From Rhabdornis inornatus (Eukaryota; Chordata; Aves; Passeriformes; Rhabdornithidae): a stretch of DNA of 64,000 nucleotides. Shown piece after piece: positions 27,121-40,948 of this stretch (positions are counted from its first letter, which is position 1; the number at the start of each line of letters is the position of its first letter). The notes beneath the pieces were generated by a model that searched no databases, was not told the DNA's origin, and saw only the letters and a list, made by a program, of their open reading frames with translations. The DNA is taken from NCBI GenBank assembly GCA_013397075.1, contig VWZS01002406.1, forward strand, positions 744,001 to 808,000, written 5' to 3'. The translations under genes and the position numbers were made by a program.

Positions 27121-27385
27121 CTACAGAGCTATAGAGGTTGGAGGGGACCTGTGGAGGTTGCCTGGTCCAGGCCCTGCTCAGAGCAGGACCAGCCTCTAGC
27201 CAAGAGCCAGCTGCTCAGGGCCTTGCCCAGGCAAGTTCTGAATTCCTTCAGGGATGGTGATTACACAGACTTTCAGGGCAACTTGTCCCAGTGTTTGACC
27301 TCACATTTTGAAGAATTTCTGCTTTACACTGAACTGGAATTTCCCTTGTTTCAACCTGCAAGACTAAAAACATATCAACTATGGC
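27121..27385 (-). mobile_element. CR1 LINE 3' fragment
   Basis: The antisense of a CR1 3' end is recognisable: AGGTTGGAGGGGACC, CTGGTCCAGGCCC, GCCTTGCCCAGGCAAG, TTCAGGGATGGTGATTACAC, GGGCAACTTGTCCCAGTG and GAAGAATTTCTGC. It is worn and 5'-truncated. An open frame at 27151-27480 runs through it and is not a gene. Confidence 0.8.
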
Positions 27386-28107
27386 TATTTGGAGCCTTAA
27401 GAACTGCAAGTGTTGGCAAATCCCAACTCCTCAGCACCAGAGATGGGAAAGTGGAAGTGAAAAAAGTCTACATCAACTAAGTTTAGTAGAGACACACACA
27501 CACATGGTCAATTCCCTCCTTTCCCAGAGCTGATCTGGGTATTTTGGCTAAGGGCCCAAGGTGCTTTTGATCATGGCTCCAACCTGGAGCCTGGGTCAGT
27601 GCCATGCGGAACATCTGTTTTGTTTGTATTTGTATCCAATTCTACCACTAATCAACTCCTTCGGAAATTTTTAAGTTTCACACACTGTAGATTTTGAAGA
27701 TTAAAGGCTCAAAATATTGGATACAATTGGTTAGATAAACTTCTGAAGAGAAGATGATGCAAAGAATTACCAGACACAGTGAAATAGCTCAGGAAATGCT
27801 TCTGAATTGCTTGCACCATTAAATTTGTCCCTGATGTTTCTTTTTCCATCTGCAGAACTATTTCTTTTTTTAAAAAAACCTCAGACTTGAAAAGAAAGCA
27901 AATAAACTCTGGTCAAGAGCACAACAGATGGAACAAATGTTTGAGTTGGTCTGAACATGTTCAAAAGTTTTGTTGAATTATGCAGGCTGCAAACCTGTCT
28001 ATCAGAAGGTACAGTTTGATGGTAACTTCTGATTTAATATTGACCCAAGTAAAATATGCCAGTATATTTTCATCTCAAGACAGTGCCAGTTGACAATACT
28101 ATTTCTA

Positions 28108-28137
28108 AAAAAGAAAGAAAAAAAAAAAAAGAAAGAT
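28108..28137. repeat. A-rich tract
   Basis: A run of A with scattered G (AAAGAAAGAAAAAAAAAAAA). A second run of 10 A follows at about 28162. No retrocopy body is recognisable next to it. Confidence 0.7.
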
Positions 28138-29789
28138 TTTGCCTTTATTGCAATAAGCACAAAAAAAAAAGCAAGAAAACAACATTAAAAGACAATATTA
28201 GAAGCTATATCCCAAAGCAGGGAGATGTCAGATATACAAACTGTATACACTGATTTGTATAAATCAGATGTAGACAACTGGTCCCTTTCTTTATTTCCAT
28301 GAGGAAGTTCTAGCACTAAGTTGTGTATCACATGTTTAGGTGCATATGGATCAGTCAGACCAGAGAGTCATTTTTAGAACAACCTTTAAATAGATCGGTC
28401 AGCTCTGTCATCCCATTTGCCTATTGAAGCAAAAATGACAACTTCATTCACCTACAGAACAAAAAATTAAAAGCCAAAAGCTGCCTATCAAGTTCTTACT
28501 CAGTTCAGTGGTGGCCACAGTCTCCTTTCCATAACAGCATAGAGATGTTCCCTCTTCCACAGTAAAGTCACTTGCTGGTTGATGTACATCCTGCCATTTA
28601 TTTCATCAGGAGACTCCAACAATTCTAGCATAACACTACCAAGCTGGTTTTGGCCTGCAAAGGCATCACTCTCTTAGTCTAGATTCCCCTTCTGGTTAAG
28701 ATGTGTCTGTAAAAAAATGTGATTTTAAATGTCAACAAGTCAAGAAGTCCACCCCCAAGGTGAAACTGAAGTATGGAAGAATGTGCAGAATAAACTGGCA
28801 CACTGAAGACCTTTCTCGAAACTTTTACAACCAAGAGATCAAAGTGACATGAAAGTCTTCCAGAAAACTTCTTAGGTTTTTGATATAAGGAAAATATGAA
28901 CAGCAAAACACATTCTTTAGGATGAAAAGCATGCAAAATGTTGGCTTCTGGTGGTCTAATTCTTGACATCTCCTGAATTATTTTTCATGGTATCAACTTA
29001 ATTACATATTGATGAATTTACCTCAAGACAAATTTACAAAGTAGATTACAAGGAGGACAACCGAGTGTTTTGAGGTCAAGACTGTTAGGAGACAGGAACC
29101 ATGGATTTGGGACTTGCTGTTCTAATCCCCATGAAAAATAAATCTTGGAATATCAGATTGTTGAGGTACTCAAGGTACAGAAATGCTATGGTAGGTCTAG
29201 AACAACCATTAGGTGATAGTATGACAAAAGTACTAAATTTAATAAGGATTCAATTGCCAGAACATGTGGTGGATCTATTCAGATAAGGTTCTTCTGTGAA
29301 CCTACATTTCATTAGCATGAACTGAAAAACAGGAAAGAGGGAGAAATAAGCATGCCCAAGTGATACAGGCAAAACACGACCCCCATGTGACATCTCTTTT
29401 TTACTCAGTCACATTAACAACTGCATTTTGTCATCCACTGAGATCTACAAATTTGCAGGGCAGCCAGCTGTGATTCTGAAAACCTGTGGCCACCACAGAC
29501 ACTTTGACTTTGTGATTACTGTTCATCGTGCCCTTCTGGCCTCACACTGCTTGTAAAACAATGCCTGTAATGCAGCTTGCAGGAATTGGACCAGACATCT
29601 TGATGCTCTCTTAATATTAACTGCTCATGAAAAACCCTGATAAAGGCCTCAAAATCCAACACAGTTTTATCTGCAGCCAAGGCATGAGCAGAATCGTCTG
29701 GTACTTGAGACAGGAAGACTGCGCATAAGAAATGAATAAAAAATTAATAAACAGCAGGTAATCAAACGACTAAAGCAGTTTTGAAGGGC

Positions 29790-29815
29790 TTTATTATTAT
29801 TATTATTATTATTAT
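29790..29815. repeat. (TTA)n microsatellite
   Basis: There are eight consecutive TTA/TAT triplets without interruption (29790-29815), likely length-polymorphic. Confidence 0.92.
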
Positions 29816-32800
29816 AACTATTTTTGGCAGGTGGTGCCAAAGTAGTCTGTCTGCTCCTAAACTTGTGTCTCTCAGTTGGAAATACAACGTGCAGCTCTTG
29901 TGCCGCAAGGCTGAATTAAACTACATTTTAAATTCTATACCCTAAATTCTATTCAGGTAAAAACTTCCTACAAAACTTCACAGGCAAAAGGAAAGAATAC
30001 TTAGTTCTTATTAATTTTCATATTTCCAGTTCTGTCTTCAAAAAGGAAATGCTAAAAAGCCTATGATCTGTCAACCCACTCCAAATCTAAGTGGTTCACC
30101 TCATTTCTGTTTTTTTATACATAAAGCCACCGATGAATGCAGCAGAAAGACCATGGCCACTTATCTTTTGGGAAGGCAGAACATAATGTTACCAAGGATC
30201 CCACCTTTCCACATACAAACGGCCGGGGCAGACAATGTAGCAAGCCTGTAGTTTTTTTTTTTTTTCTAAAACACTTGAAAGACTTTAAGTGCTAGAGGGT
30301 ATGCTTTCCAAATGCTTATGTAACCTGCTACACTTTGACAACAAGGCTTTTCTCTGCTCTAAATAATCCAGCAAGCAGTCTAGGAGCTGGTACAAGCAGC
30401 AGACAGGCTGCAAACAGGACTGGAAGAAGAACTCAACAGCTGGCTGCCTCCTGGATTTAAAAGGCAGGAAAAAAGAACATCTGCAGCTGGCAGGAAAAAA
30501 GGCATGAGATTCAAACCCACAATGCAGTCCTCTCCAAAAGAGCCCAAAAAACAAAAAAATCCCAATGTATGACACAGTCTATAACTGCCTCTAAGGCAGC
30601 ACAGCATATCTGACCATAACTTTAAGCACTCCTTAGCCTAAGACTTGAGTTTTGGTACTGTCCCACATCCCTTCTGTGCTCAGCAGGATGGTATTTTTGA
30701 ATTAGCTTTCATATCTTTAATAAATACCTGCATCTCCCTACTAATGTAACCAGCACTTCAGCAAGCCAGCTATGGCTCAGCACACACAGATCATTTCAAA
30801 ATGATTCAATCATAATTTCTCTGTAAAAGTGCAAAAGAGGAGAAATCCTTCAGGGAGAAGAAAGAAAACCCCAAATCCCAAGACAAATCAGAAAAGTCTC
30901 ATCAATGAGCATGCCCTGTAACGTAAGTATTTATCTACTGAGAAGTACAAGGAGAGCAAACAAGCTATTAATTTGCAAAGGTCACTGAACAACCATCAGA
31001 TAACAGGATTCAATCACTACTGACATGAACTGAATTTCAAACACCAGTGGAAGGCCTTAACTTTGTGTTCTCAATTTCATGAACAAACCACCAAATGCTA
31101 TCAAGGCTGCTGGTGCACTAAGAACTGAACAGGGATACACCTCAGGTTAAAGAACAAGAAGTCTGCAGTACACTCAAGGGCAAAATCTAAAGACTGTACC
31201 GTATCAGTCCAGGGTGAGTGTTTTTTGGGGTGAAAGTCTTCATCTTCTCGGGCAGTCAAATCAGCACTGTTTGCCAGCACAGACATTCAAGAACCTTTTA
31301 GTGCAAGTCCTCTGCTCAACCAGGTGTTGCATGCATCCTCACAAGTCTTCTGGGAATGAGGCCGAGGAAACGCACCATCCTCAGAACACCCAAATACCTT
31401 TATTTTGACAGACCCTCCCAAAACACCAGCACAGCAGAACTCCCATGAAGACAAAACTGATTGCCAGTTGTAAGTAAAGGCAAGATTAGATGGATTAGTG
31501 TAGACAGAAATGGAAATGGAATGGAGCTGTGAGTTCTACCTCACTCAGTGCCTAAGACGCATCTAAAGAGGGTATTTACCTGCTGCAACTGCAGAAAGTC
31601 TGGGAGCAAGGATTTGAGTGCTTATTTTCAAGTTTTTCTCAATAGCATTGCTACAAGGAAAAGTGCTCTTTTAAGGAGATGTACTTTTCAAACCATTACT
31701 TTGAAATCACTAGAAAGCCAAAAAGGGGGAGAAAAAAATAAACCAGAGATAATTCCATCACTGGCATTCAGTCTGCCCAGTAATAAACTCACATGCCTTG
31801 AACAGAAAAGGAAGTATCTGGTTCTTCTCCAAAGTCCCAGGTATTGCAAGCAAAGATGTGCTGCACGCATCAGCCTAAAGAGAAGGAGAAGGGTGACTGC
31901 CTCACATTTTACAGGCACTGCACCATCTGTGGCCTTACCTGCTCCAGTAAAGCTGCAGCTGGAGCACAGGCTGCTACATGGGCTCCCCATGTCTGTTACC
32001 TCAAGGGTAAAGCCATAAAATGAGATATTAGAATAAAAAATAAAAATTGTGGAGCTAACTAAGATGTGTATGTTAGCACATACTGTTTCAGTTTCCCTTC
32101 CCCCCCTGCCTCACTGGTATTGTTTATTTAGACTATGGGCACTCTGAAGAAGAGACACTTCTCCCTATATTTGGATGCTGACACCCCAAATTTCACCATG
32201 CACCATAACCCAACCAGGGCAGGCTGTGCTGTTAAACAGGGTCAGACATTTGTCAATGGATAAGCTAGTGAGACTCTCCAAAGAGTTTATTCATTAATTA
32301 AGAGATGTTACAAAACAAACCAGTACAGGCCAGTGAAGGCTTGCAAACAAATAAGTACAGTTTGTTCACAAGCTTAAAGATTATTACACTCAACTGGCTG
32401 AAAAGATGAGAAGAGGTTGGCTGGTGCAACAAAGGCAGCGGGAAGCCTTCATTTAGATAAACATAACATTTTTATCCTAGTTTGTATTTTTTTATAAAGT
32501 TAAATCTTAAATTTATAACTTTCTTAAAGAAAGTTATCTAACTGAGCATTGAATTATCAAAATATATGGACAGGCAGCTATATACTGCAACATTTGGTAC
32601 ATTTCTCTTTGTCAGCAGATAAATAGATACAGCATAAATATTCTAATTACTGTAATTAATTATTTGTATCACTCCTGGCTTGGATGACATTGAGGATCCA
32701 GAGACAAGAAAATAATCCTGTTCCAATTAAACAGCACTTTTACCTGGACCTCCATAGAGGCTGTCCTGCTTTTCCCCTTCAACTCTCACCAGTTAGATTA

Positions 32801-34132
32801 ATTGATTAATTTAAAAACTTAAACTATTGGAGGTTTGAAGCAAACACTCTTAAGGCCACTGGACTTGGGGTTGAAGCTGGAAATCAGCTGCACAGTTAAA
32901 GCAGACAGCAGCCCTCTAACCTGGCCTCCAGCTCAGAGGGTTTCCACTTGTCTGCTAAAGGACTTCACCTCATCTCAGATATAACTCCATCCTTGTCCCT
33001 CAAGAAATTCAGACATGGAAGGTGAAATTGTGCCATACAACTCACTGAATTCAAGAGCAGTTCCTTCTCCGCGTAATTTAAGTGTTCAAATATAGCTCAA
33101 GGACAAATGCACTGCCACATCACCAGGGAAAGGGTCTATGTCACAGTTTAAGAATCTGGTCAGAGGCAAAAGGGCTGAGTTGGGGAATCACTGACACTTG
33201 AAGTACATCAGGGAGTCACAGAGAACTGATAAAACCTCCCCATGTGCCTTATGCCATGGCCACGGAGGTTATTCCAGAGTTGAAGTGAAAGAATGTATTA
33301 CTTGTAGCCTCTCTATCAAACAGAGCTGGCAGCAATTCTTCACAAGACATTTAAGTTCACTCATCAACCTTAATCCCTCTGCTTTCACTCTGCTGGGGAC
33401 TCAGGGGTTTCAGTTTTTTGTGGAGATTCTATCTGTCTCCTAGTCCTATGCCAGACAAGAAATGTTCCAAGGTTACTTTAAACCAATCTGGACAGACATC
33501 AGGATATTCCCATAAGGCGTTACTTATGAGATTAACATTAGCTATTACAAATCAGTGAGGAAATCTAAAAGGTGACAGTGGAAAAGGCTCAGGGAACATC
33601 AGAATGGGGGACTGCAAGAAAGAGAAATACATTGACAATACACTCACATCAACACAGCCTTCTCTGCTGGTCACCTCATCTCAAGAAGGATTTAGAAAAA
33701 TAAGAAAAGGCAGTGAGGATTAAAAGGATGGCTGGAAGTGTCGGCTTCCAGATACAGCAGTAGACTGAGGATATCAGAACATGTTAAAAAAATCTGTTTG
33801 ATGATAGAAATGACACAGAAAACAACAACTATTCATCATTTTTTTCCTGCCAGAGAACTAATGATCATGCTGTGAAATTATCAGCTAGACAGTTTAAAAG
33901 AAAAGTATTTCTTCTACATTTGCTTGCTGCAAGATACTGCAGGCATAGCTTCGGGTATTCCAGAGCTTAAAAAAAGCTTCAAACAAATTCATGGGGGTCA
34001 GGCCAGTGACTATGGCTATGGCATGCAGTGGCTGGAGTAAAATGCCTGGATCCAGCAGTCCAGAGCAGAAGAGGATATGAAGGGAATGAACAGCACCTCA
34101 CACTCAGGCAGATTTTTATACATTCCCCACTA

Positions 34133-34983
34133 TGGTGGTTTTGGCTGGGATAGAGCTAATTTTCTCCAGAGGAGCTGTGAGGGCTGTGTTTTACGTTTTT
34201 GATGAAAACAGTGTTGATGACACAGGGATGTTTTTGTCATTGCTGAGCAGGGCTTACACAGTGTCAAGGGTTTTTCTGCCCCTCACACTTCCCCACCAGC
34301 GGGGAGGCTGGGGGTTCACAAGGAGCTGCGAGGGGACACAGCCAGGACAGCTGACCCCAACCAACCCAAGGGACAATCTGTACCATGTAGCATCATACCC
34401 TGTATATACAGCTGGGGGGAGAAGGAGGAANAGAGGAGCTGTGAGGGCTGTGTTTTACGTTTTTGATGAAAACAGTGTTGATGACACAGGGATGTTTTTG
34501 TCATTGCTGAGCAGGGCTTACACAGTGTCAAGGGTTTTTCTGCCCCTCACACTTCCCCACCAGCGGGGAGGCTGGGGGTTCACAAGGAGCTGCGAGGGGA
34601 CACAGCCAGGACAGCTGACCCCAACCAACCCAAGGGACAATCTGTACCATGTAGCATCATACCCTGTATATACAGCTGGGGGGAGAAGGAGGAAGGGGGA
34701 GACATTCAGAGTGGTGGAACTTGTCTCCCCAAGTCACCACTATGTATGATGGAGACCTGCTTTCCTTGGGATAGAGAAACACCTGTCTGTCCATGAGAAG
34801 TGATTAATTAATTCCTTGTTTCGTTTTGCTTTGCTTGCATGTCTGACTTTTGCTTCACCTATTAAACTGTCTTTATCTCAACCCATGACTTTACTCACTT
34901 ACTCTCTGATTCCCTCCCCCATCCAACAGGGATAAGTGAGTGAGCACTGTGTGGGATGAGCTGCTGGCTGGGATTAAATGACA
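34133..34983 (+). mobile_element. Solo LTR of an endogenous retrovirus, with internal duplication
   Basis: The block begins TGGTGGTTTTGGCTGGGATA and ends near GGGATTAAATGACA, the start and end words of an LTR type I know as abundant in songbirds and other neoavian birds, probably ERVL-like. A TATA-like CTGTATATACAGCTGG lies before a purine-rich stretch, and a polyadenylation signal ATTAAA is at 34861-34866, followed by TCTTTATCTCAACCCATG, all in the expected order. No internal retroviral sequence flanks it, so it is a solo LTR. Between 34168 and 34694 one segment occurs twice around a single N; without the extra copy the LTR would be about 587 bp. The long open frame at 34132-34749 is made of the duplicated LTR and is not a gene. 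No convincing target-site duplication is visible. Confidence 0.82.
34168..34694. repeat. Exact 263-bp direct duplication separated by one N
   Basis: Bases 34168-34430 recur at 34432-34694. All segments I compared by eye are identical, from AGAGGAGCTGTGAGG at the start to GAGAAGGAGGAA at the end. The only base between the copies is the ambiguous N at 34431. An identical repeat inside an otherwise old LTR, joined at a one-base gap, points to unresolved overlap in assembly rather than a biological duplication. Confidence 0.93.
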
Positions 34984-37523
34984 CCCCTAAATACCAGGTT
35001 ACTGGCCAGTATAAGAGAGAATCCTTGAGTGGCAGGCATGCAGCCATATCTGTATGGGTGTTTATGTACACACACAGGATCAAGCCTACATATCTAAGGA
35101 TGTCCCAGGGAGCTGTGGGATGAAGATACCTTCACCACAGCTTTGGAAAGTAGCTTGCTCATGAGCAGCAGCCCTGTATGCTTCCTACACATTGCCAATA
35201 CAAATCCTTCAGACAGCATTCCAGCAGCTGGAGGTGTGCTCACCACCCCACCCCAGCCCAGGGGTGAAGCCTTCACTCACTGACGCACTCCAGGGATACT
35301 CACCAGCTCTGTCCCTATAGAAAGATGTGATTCCAACAGCCAGCAAAGTAGCAGGAAATCTCTCTTCTCCCAACAGCCCACACTTTGGTAGTGGCCTGAC
35401 CCAGCCACCATTTTCTGGATTCACACCAGGCAAGTTCCTCATCCTCCATCATCCAGCTCCACAAGGAACAGCAGCAAAAACATCCTTGCACACAGCAGTC
35501 AAGTCCTCCTCCTTCCCAGCCAAGGCAGGAGGAAAAAGAGTTAAAGATGGGAGGTCATGGTGAGAGGAGGGACTCATTAAGCCTGGCTGGAAAAAGAGTA
35601 AAGATTTGCTGTGATAACTTGGGGAAGCAGGATGTCGCAAGGAGCCAAATGCCTACGCTATTCCCACACACTGATGAGATGCTGTCCAGACTCCCCAACC
35701 CCCTGAGGTTTGTCTTTATTTTTAACAAGTGCTAAAAAATCCCCAAGGCAACACTGTAGTGACAAATATAAATGACTCTGAGTAAGCCCCAAGACTAATT
35801 TTCTCTCTAGCTCTCGTCCTCTCAGAGGTAATCTCATACCTTCACAATAACAAGACCAAGAGAAAATACATCTCTGGTCTGTCTGCTGGGGTGTCAACAA
35901 AACACTTTGCATCTCCCAGAAGCATTGAAAACTATTGCAAGGCAGAACATTTTTCTGTTAGTTCCCCTACAGCTCTAAATAAGCCTTTGTTACTTCAAGT
36001 AGTAAAAAAGTACCTATGAAATCAATCAAATTGGCCCTGCTATTAGTATTCTCCAGGCCACCATAACAGTGATTGAAATACCAATACCCTTAGTAGTCAC
36101 ACATAAAGATGGGCTACTTTCAAACAACCTTCTCTTCAGTAAATAGAGAAAGTTTGCAACTGTTCAAAACTTGCTTCAGTTTAAGAGCTGCACAAATAAG
36201 GGAACAGTCTCACTAGGTCTTTCAGTTAAAGTTCAGAGCACTGAACCTGCCAAGGACAGGGAGTGTTCCATTCCAACAGCCTATTATGCAACCACAAAAA
36301 AAAAGTACAAAATCCTGTTCACCAGCAAAGGTACCTACCTGAAGAACATACATGTTTTAAACACATAAAATCTTATTCATCTCCTAATCATTCAAACAAC
36401 AACTGAAATGTTTAGAAACATGTAGGCAGAAATCACATTCCATGTAGTACTTACGTTTGCATATTTGGAACGAGAAATTGTCCAAATGAATTTTTCTTCT
36501 GAAGACTTGTCCAAAGAAACCTGAAGTCAATGAAAAGATTCCTTTCTACTTAGCAACTTAAGAAGGCTTTGGATTAGGTTCCAGTATGTGATTGAGACTC
36601 AAGAAAACACATATGGTCTCTTTCATTTTTAATCTTCCACAGACATAGCGCATTCAAAGGAATCTAATTGATCTTCTGCTAATGATGCAATAAAAAAATC
36701 ATTCTTACAGCAAATAAAGTACATTAATGCTAACCATATTTAAAGATCCCACAGAAACGAACCATAATATTTGTTCCCTTGCCATTTAAGAAAGAATCGT
36801 TTCATTATTAGAAACACAGTGGATGCAAGGTTTTGCCAGAACAACTTCTGCAGACTTTATTTCTTGCTTTCATTTTTCATTATTTGTTCTCCCCAATGTG
36901 CTTTAGTCCCATTAAAATTGGGTATTTTTGAAAGTAACTGCTGATTTTAAAAGTGGGAAAATTCCCGTTGCTCAGCTTCAAAGATATTAAACTATGCACA
37001 GGAATGCACAAACACCTGTATGCACAACTTCAGCCTTCAATTAATACTGACTTTGTCATATGCTGCTGTAATGGAGGCATTCTCCCCATTTTTTCCAGCA
37101 GCTGAGACACTTGGGAGAAGAAAAACACCACTGCTCTGAATAAGAGGAAAGTTTTCTTAGCCAGCCTGTAAAAGACCCAATCCTTAAACACAGACTGGGT
37201 CCATAAATTGCACTTTCTGTAGGTTTGGGAAAGACAGAGATAACTATGTATTTACTGTGAAGCAAATATAGGACAAATATAGAAGCAAATATAGAAATAG
37301 CAAGAAGATTCCTAACTTAAATTGTAGAGCCAAAAGAACAGTGTTTGAAGCAGTTCAACTCGGAGTAAAAAACCCAAGGCCAAGAGCTTCAGTGCCTTTG
37401 TGCAAGCAGCCTCCCCACGCTGCAGTGGCTGGTGCAATCACATCTGAGTGCGGAGGAGGCGACGAGGACTTGTGGCAGTGAGGATGCTGCACCAGGTGAC
37501 ACAGGAGGGGGAACCAGAAAAAA

Positions 37524-37577
37524 CAGATAGATAGATAGATAGATATAGATAGATAGACAGATAGATAGATAGATATA
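37524..37577. repeat. (AGAT)n microsatellite, interrupted
   Basis: AGAT/GATA units run for about 54 bases with two small interruptions (AGATATAGAT and AGACAG). Such tetranucleotide tracts are commonly polymorphic. Confidence 0.93.
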
Positions 37578-40500
37578 CAAGGAATGCTGACCCAGAAGAC
37601 ACAAAAGTTGAGAGAAAAAGCAAACAGAGAATTGCTGGGCTTCTTGTCAATGTGGATGAAGGTCCACTTCATAGAAAACTTCTACGTATTCTATACTTCA
37701 GGTGCAGGCAGACCACATGAAACTGAACACAGGCCCTCACCACCAAATTCTCCAGGCATTAGCCTTGAACATTTTGCAAAGATTTGCAAATGCTTTGGTT
37801 CCTCTTTGTTTTCTACACTATTTCCTCTTCAGTCCCTCTACTGCTTTGGTTTGTGAAGCCAAAACCTCTGATCAAGCACCAGATTTAAAAAAAAAGGCAC
37901 ATTACAAAAGCATTCTTTATTCCTGCATTTGAACAAAGCTGACATTTCACATACATTCATAACACCCATCAGCTAAAAGGGTTTACAGGACAGACACACT
38001 CCCCCTGGGCTATCATTTCTGTAATGGATTCTTTATGAAATCTACATGCCAGTAAAGGATGGATTGTAGATATTCAAACAGCAGAGCTAATTAACTAAAC
38101 ATAACTACTTCCTTTGAAACTTTAATAGATGGTAAAAATTTCCATTTAACTATTTTTATGTGTGAATTGGAAACATATATGAAACTCAGTAGTCTTCTGT
38201 CATAGAAATTAAGAATGGTATTTTCAAGCTACATCATCAGGAATCCTGAAGTGAGGGCTGTTAGCTTCACTGCTGTGGCAGGTCCTTGGGATGAGATGAC
38301 AGATGACTTTTCATCTCTAATTTTTATTGGATTGGAGATGTGCTTTTTACTTTCACAGAAATGCTTCTTTGTATGAAGGATACATTTACCACCTCTCCAC
38401 TTGCCCCTCCATTTCAGGAGATTTGTAGCCTTATCAGCAGAAGTAAACATCAATACTTACAAATACTTCAATATTGAACACATTTCTTAGCATTTCTTAG
38501 CTAAGTTTGCTCACCCCAAATTTAAAATGTTCAAATTGCTATGGCACATGAAATGATACTTTCTGATGTCCATCCTGCTCCTCAAGGACCATTACTGGTG
38601 TAAAGAGGGCTAACAGTTGGCCAAAATAACCTAAGGCAGACTAGTATTTTAGCTCCTTTCCAGATTCAGCATGCTTAATTTCAATTTAAAGTAAAAAAAA
38701 ATTGGGTCAACCTCACATTTTGCACCTCCTGTTGCCTTTGTTGTTGCAAGAAAGATACCAAATCCTCTCACCTCCTCTGTTCTGTGCAAAATTGACAGGC
38801 TCTGTACCATTGAACTTTCAGTAACTTCATTCTCTCCAAGGAGGTGAGAAATGTGCTCCTAGACCTGGGTTTACCTACACTAAAGCTGAGACCTGTGTTT
38901 ACTCCCTCCAGGAAAAGGCAGAGACCTCCATCAGCCCAAGTCACAGGAAGGGTGCAACTTCAGGAAAGCAAACATAGAATTATTTTTATTGAAAATTGCT
39001 GCTTAGGCACCTTGGTAGTAGCATAAAGGGAAAAATAAAAGAAAGAAAAAGGTAAAGGGAGAAGGAGAGATGAGAAAGAGACCTTGCGAGGTCTAGAAAA
39101 ATTAACCTGCAGAGCCATGTACAAGATCTTGAAAGAGCAAGAACAACTACAGGAATACATGCAGAGATGTAAGTGTGTGTAAGATACAATGTTCAAATAC
39201 AGAAGAAAGGAAAAGGAAAGGAAAAACATCATGGATGCATCAAGCAGAGCTGTACAGTCTGGTTCTCTCCCTTCACCCTGTGCCATGTGTCACTGCCACC
39301 ACCCCACAGCATCTCTGAACAAAAGGGACACTGGCAGCTCACAACAGGACGCGAAAGAGGAAGAGAAGACAAGGAAAGGAGGGGAAAACCAGGTGATTTT
39401 ACCATATCAATTGTTAAGATAAACTGACACAGTGCCACTATTCATCTGCTCTACAGTCAAAACTCCCTGAAGGTTTTCTGACTGCCTCCACTCTCTACTT
39501 CCCTGTGGGCACTGGACCTAACACTGGTTAGGGATATTTGAAAGGTAATCTGAACCCAGGAACTCAAGTAGCCATGTTCATCTCCAGCCTTCACTGTTGA
39601 CCATGTTTTCATACAAAACCTCAGTAAAAGGCTGATGTAGTTCAGCTCCCTTTCAAAGGGTAAGATTTTGTGCATATTTCTCAAAACCCAATACAAAACA
39701 GCATGAAAAGGGACATGTGAGGTATTGCAGTCTGTATGCCCAAACTGTGAGTTTGGAGAGATGTCATCTGTGCTATTTACAGCAAGGTTTTCCATGGCCT
39801 CCCCATTCTTGTGCTTCTTAGTCATGTTGATTAATTCAAATAACCATTCAAAAAGGAGATAATCACTGTTTCAGACACCATGGTTCTTATTCTCATACTT
39901 TCACAGAATTTGAAACTTTCAGATAAACTGATATGCTAAAACGTATCAGTTAAGGGGAAATAAAAACCCCACCAAATAAGAACGATGTATAAGGATGTGA
40001 AGAAGGCTGTTGCTTCCACAAAAGCACTGCATTTAGCAACTGCTCAAAAAACATGTTCTCCTGAAAACTGATACCAGTTAGCACATAATGATTTCTCTAG
40101 CAGGTTCAAGGAGTGTCATGCCAAATTTTTGGTCCTATCCACCAACCGCTGTTTGCCACCCTCTCTGCTGGGCTCCTGACAGTACACTGGGTGAAAAACT
40201 ACAGCAGGGCCAAAGGCAGCGAAGGAACCATAAAAGATATTCAGGTAGGGAATCATTTCACCCTGTTGATGAAACAACACGAACATTCCTCATGTTCAGC
40301 TGTGTGAACCAACTCCCTGCCTGATTGCAAAAACACTGTATAAGAGACAGTTCAGGTCTGCATGGCCAGTGCAACAGTCCCAAACTACTGCTGGTTTAAT
40401 TCTCTGAGCCAGGCCCCTAGAAACTCAGATAAAGGCCTGAACCATGTGAAGAAGAGTCAGGAACACACAGCTTGGGGAGGAAAGAGATCAGTGCCACAGT

Positions 40501-40844
40501 GACAAACGTTTGAGAAGTTTTAACTGCAATGCAACCAACACCCCAAGTTCTCACACGTGCATTAACTCACACCAGATCAATACACTAAAGTTGCTGGATC
40601 ATGCAAAATTATATTCCCACATTGCAGCACTCAATCTTCTGAAGACCCATGCCAAGGACCTGGAAAGCAGCCTCGTGCTAGGAAATAAGTTGTAACTCCT
40701 GAATAAGAAACTGCAAAGCCATCCTACAGGCATGAGGCAGTCAGTCTTGCAACCAAACCTAAAGGTCACCACCCTTTTGCACGACCCAAGAAGTGAGTCA
40801 AGTTCTCAAGATCATTTCAGAGCTTTCCAAACCTACTAATCCCA

Positions 40845-40948
40845 TTTTTTCTGGTTTTTTTTTTTTTTTTTGTTTGTTTGTTTGGTTTGGTTTGGGGGGG
40901 TTTTTTATCTTGTTTTGGTTTCTTTTTTGTGTTTTGTGGGGTTTTTTG
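40845..40948. repeat. T/G-rich low-complexity tract
   Basis: A long T-run is followed by TGTTTGTTTGTTTGG, TTTGGTTTGGGGGGG and more T/G words on the plus strand. On the minus strand (the SNTB1 sense strand) it is an A/C tract. Open frames through it encode only Phe, Gly and Leu runs and are artefacts of the composition. Confidence 0.85.

Noticed and set aside
34132..34749. The longest open frame in the intron (205 codons)
   Set aside because: It lies wholly in an LTR, is made of one segment read twice around the N, and contains an unknown residue at the join.
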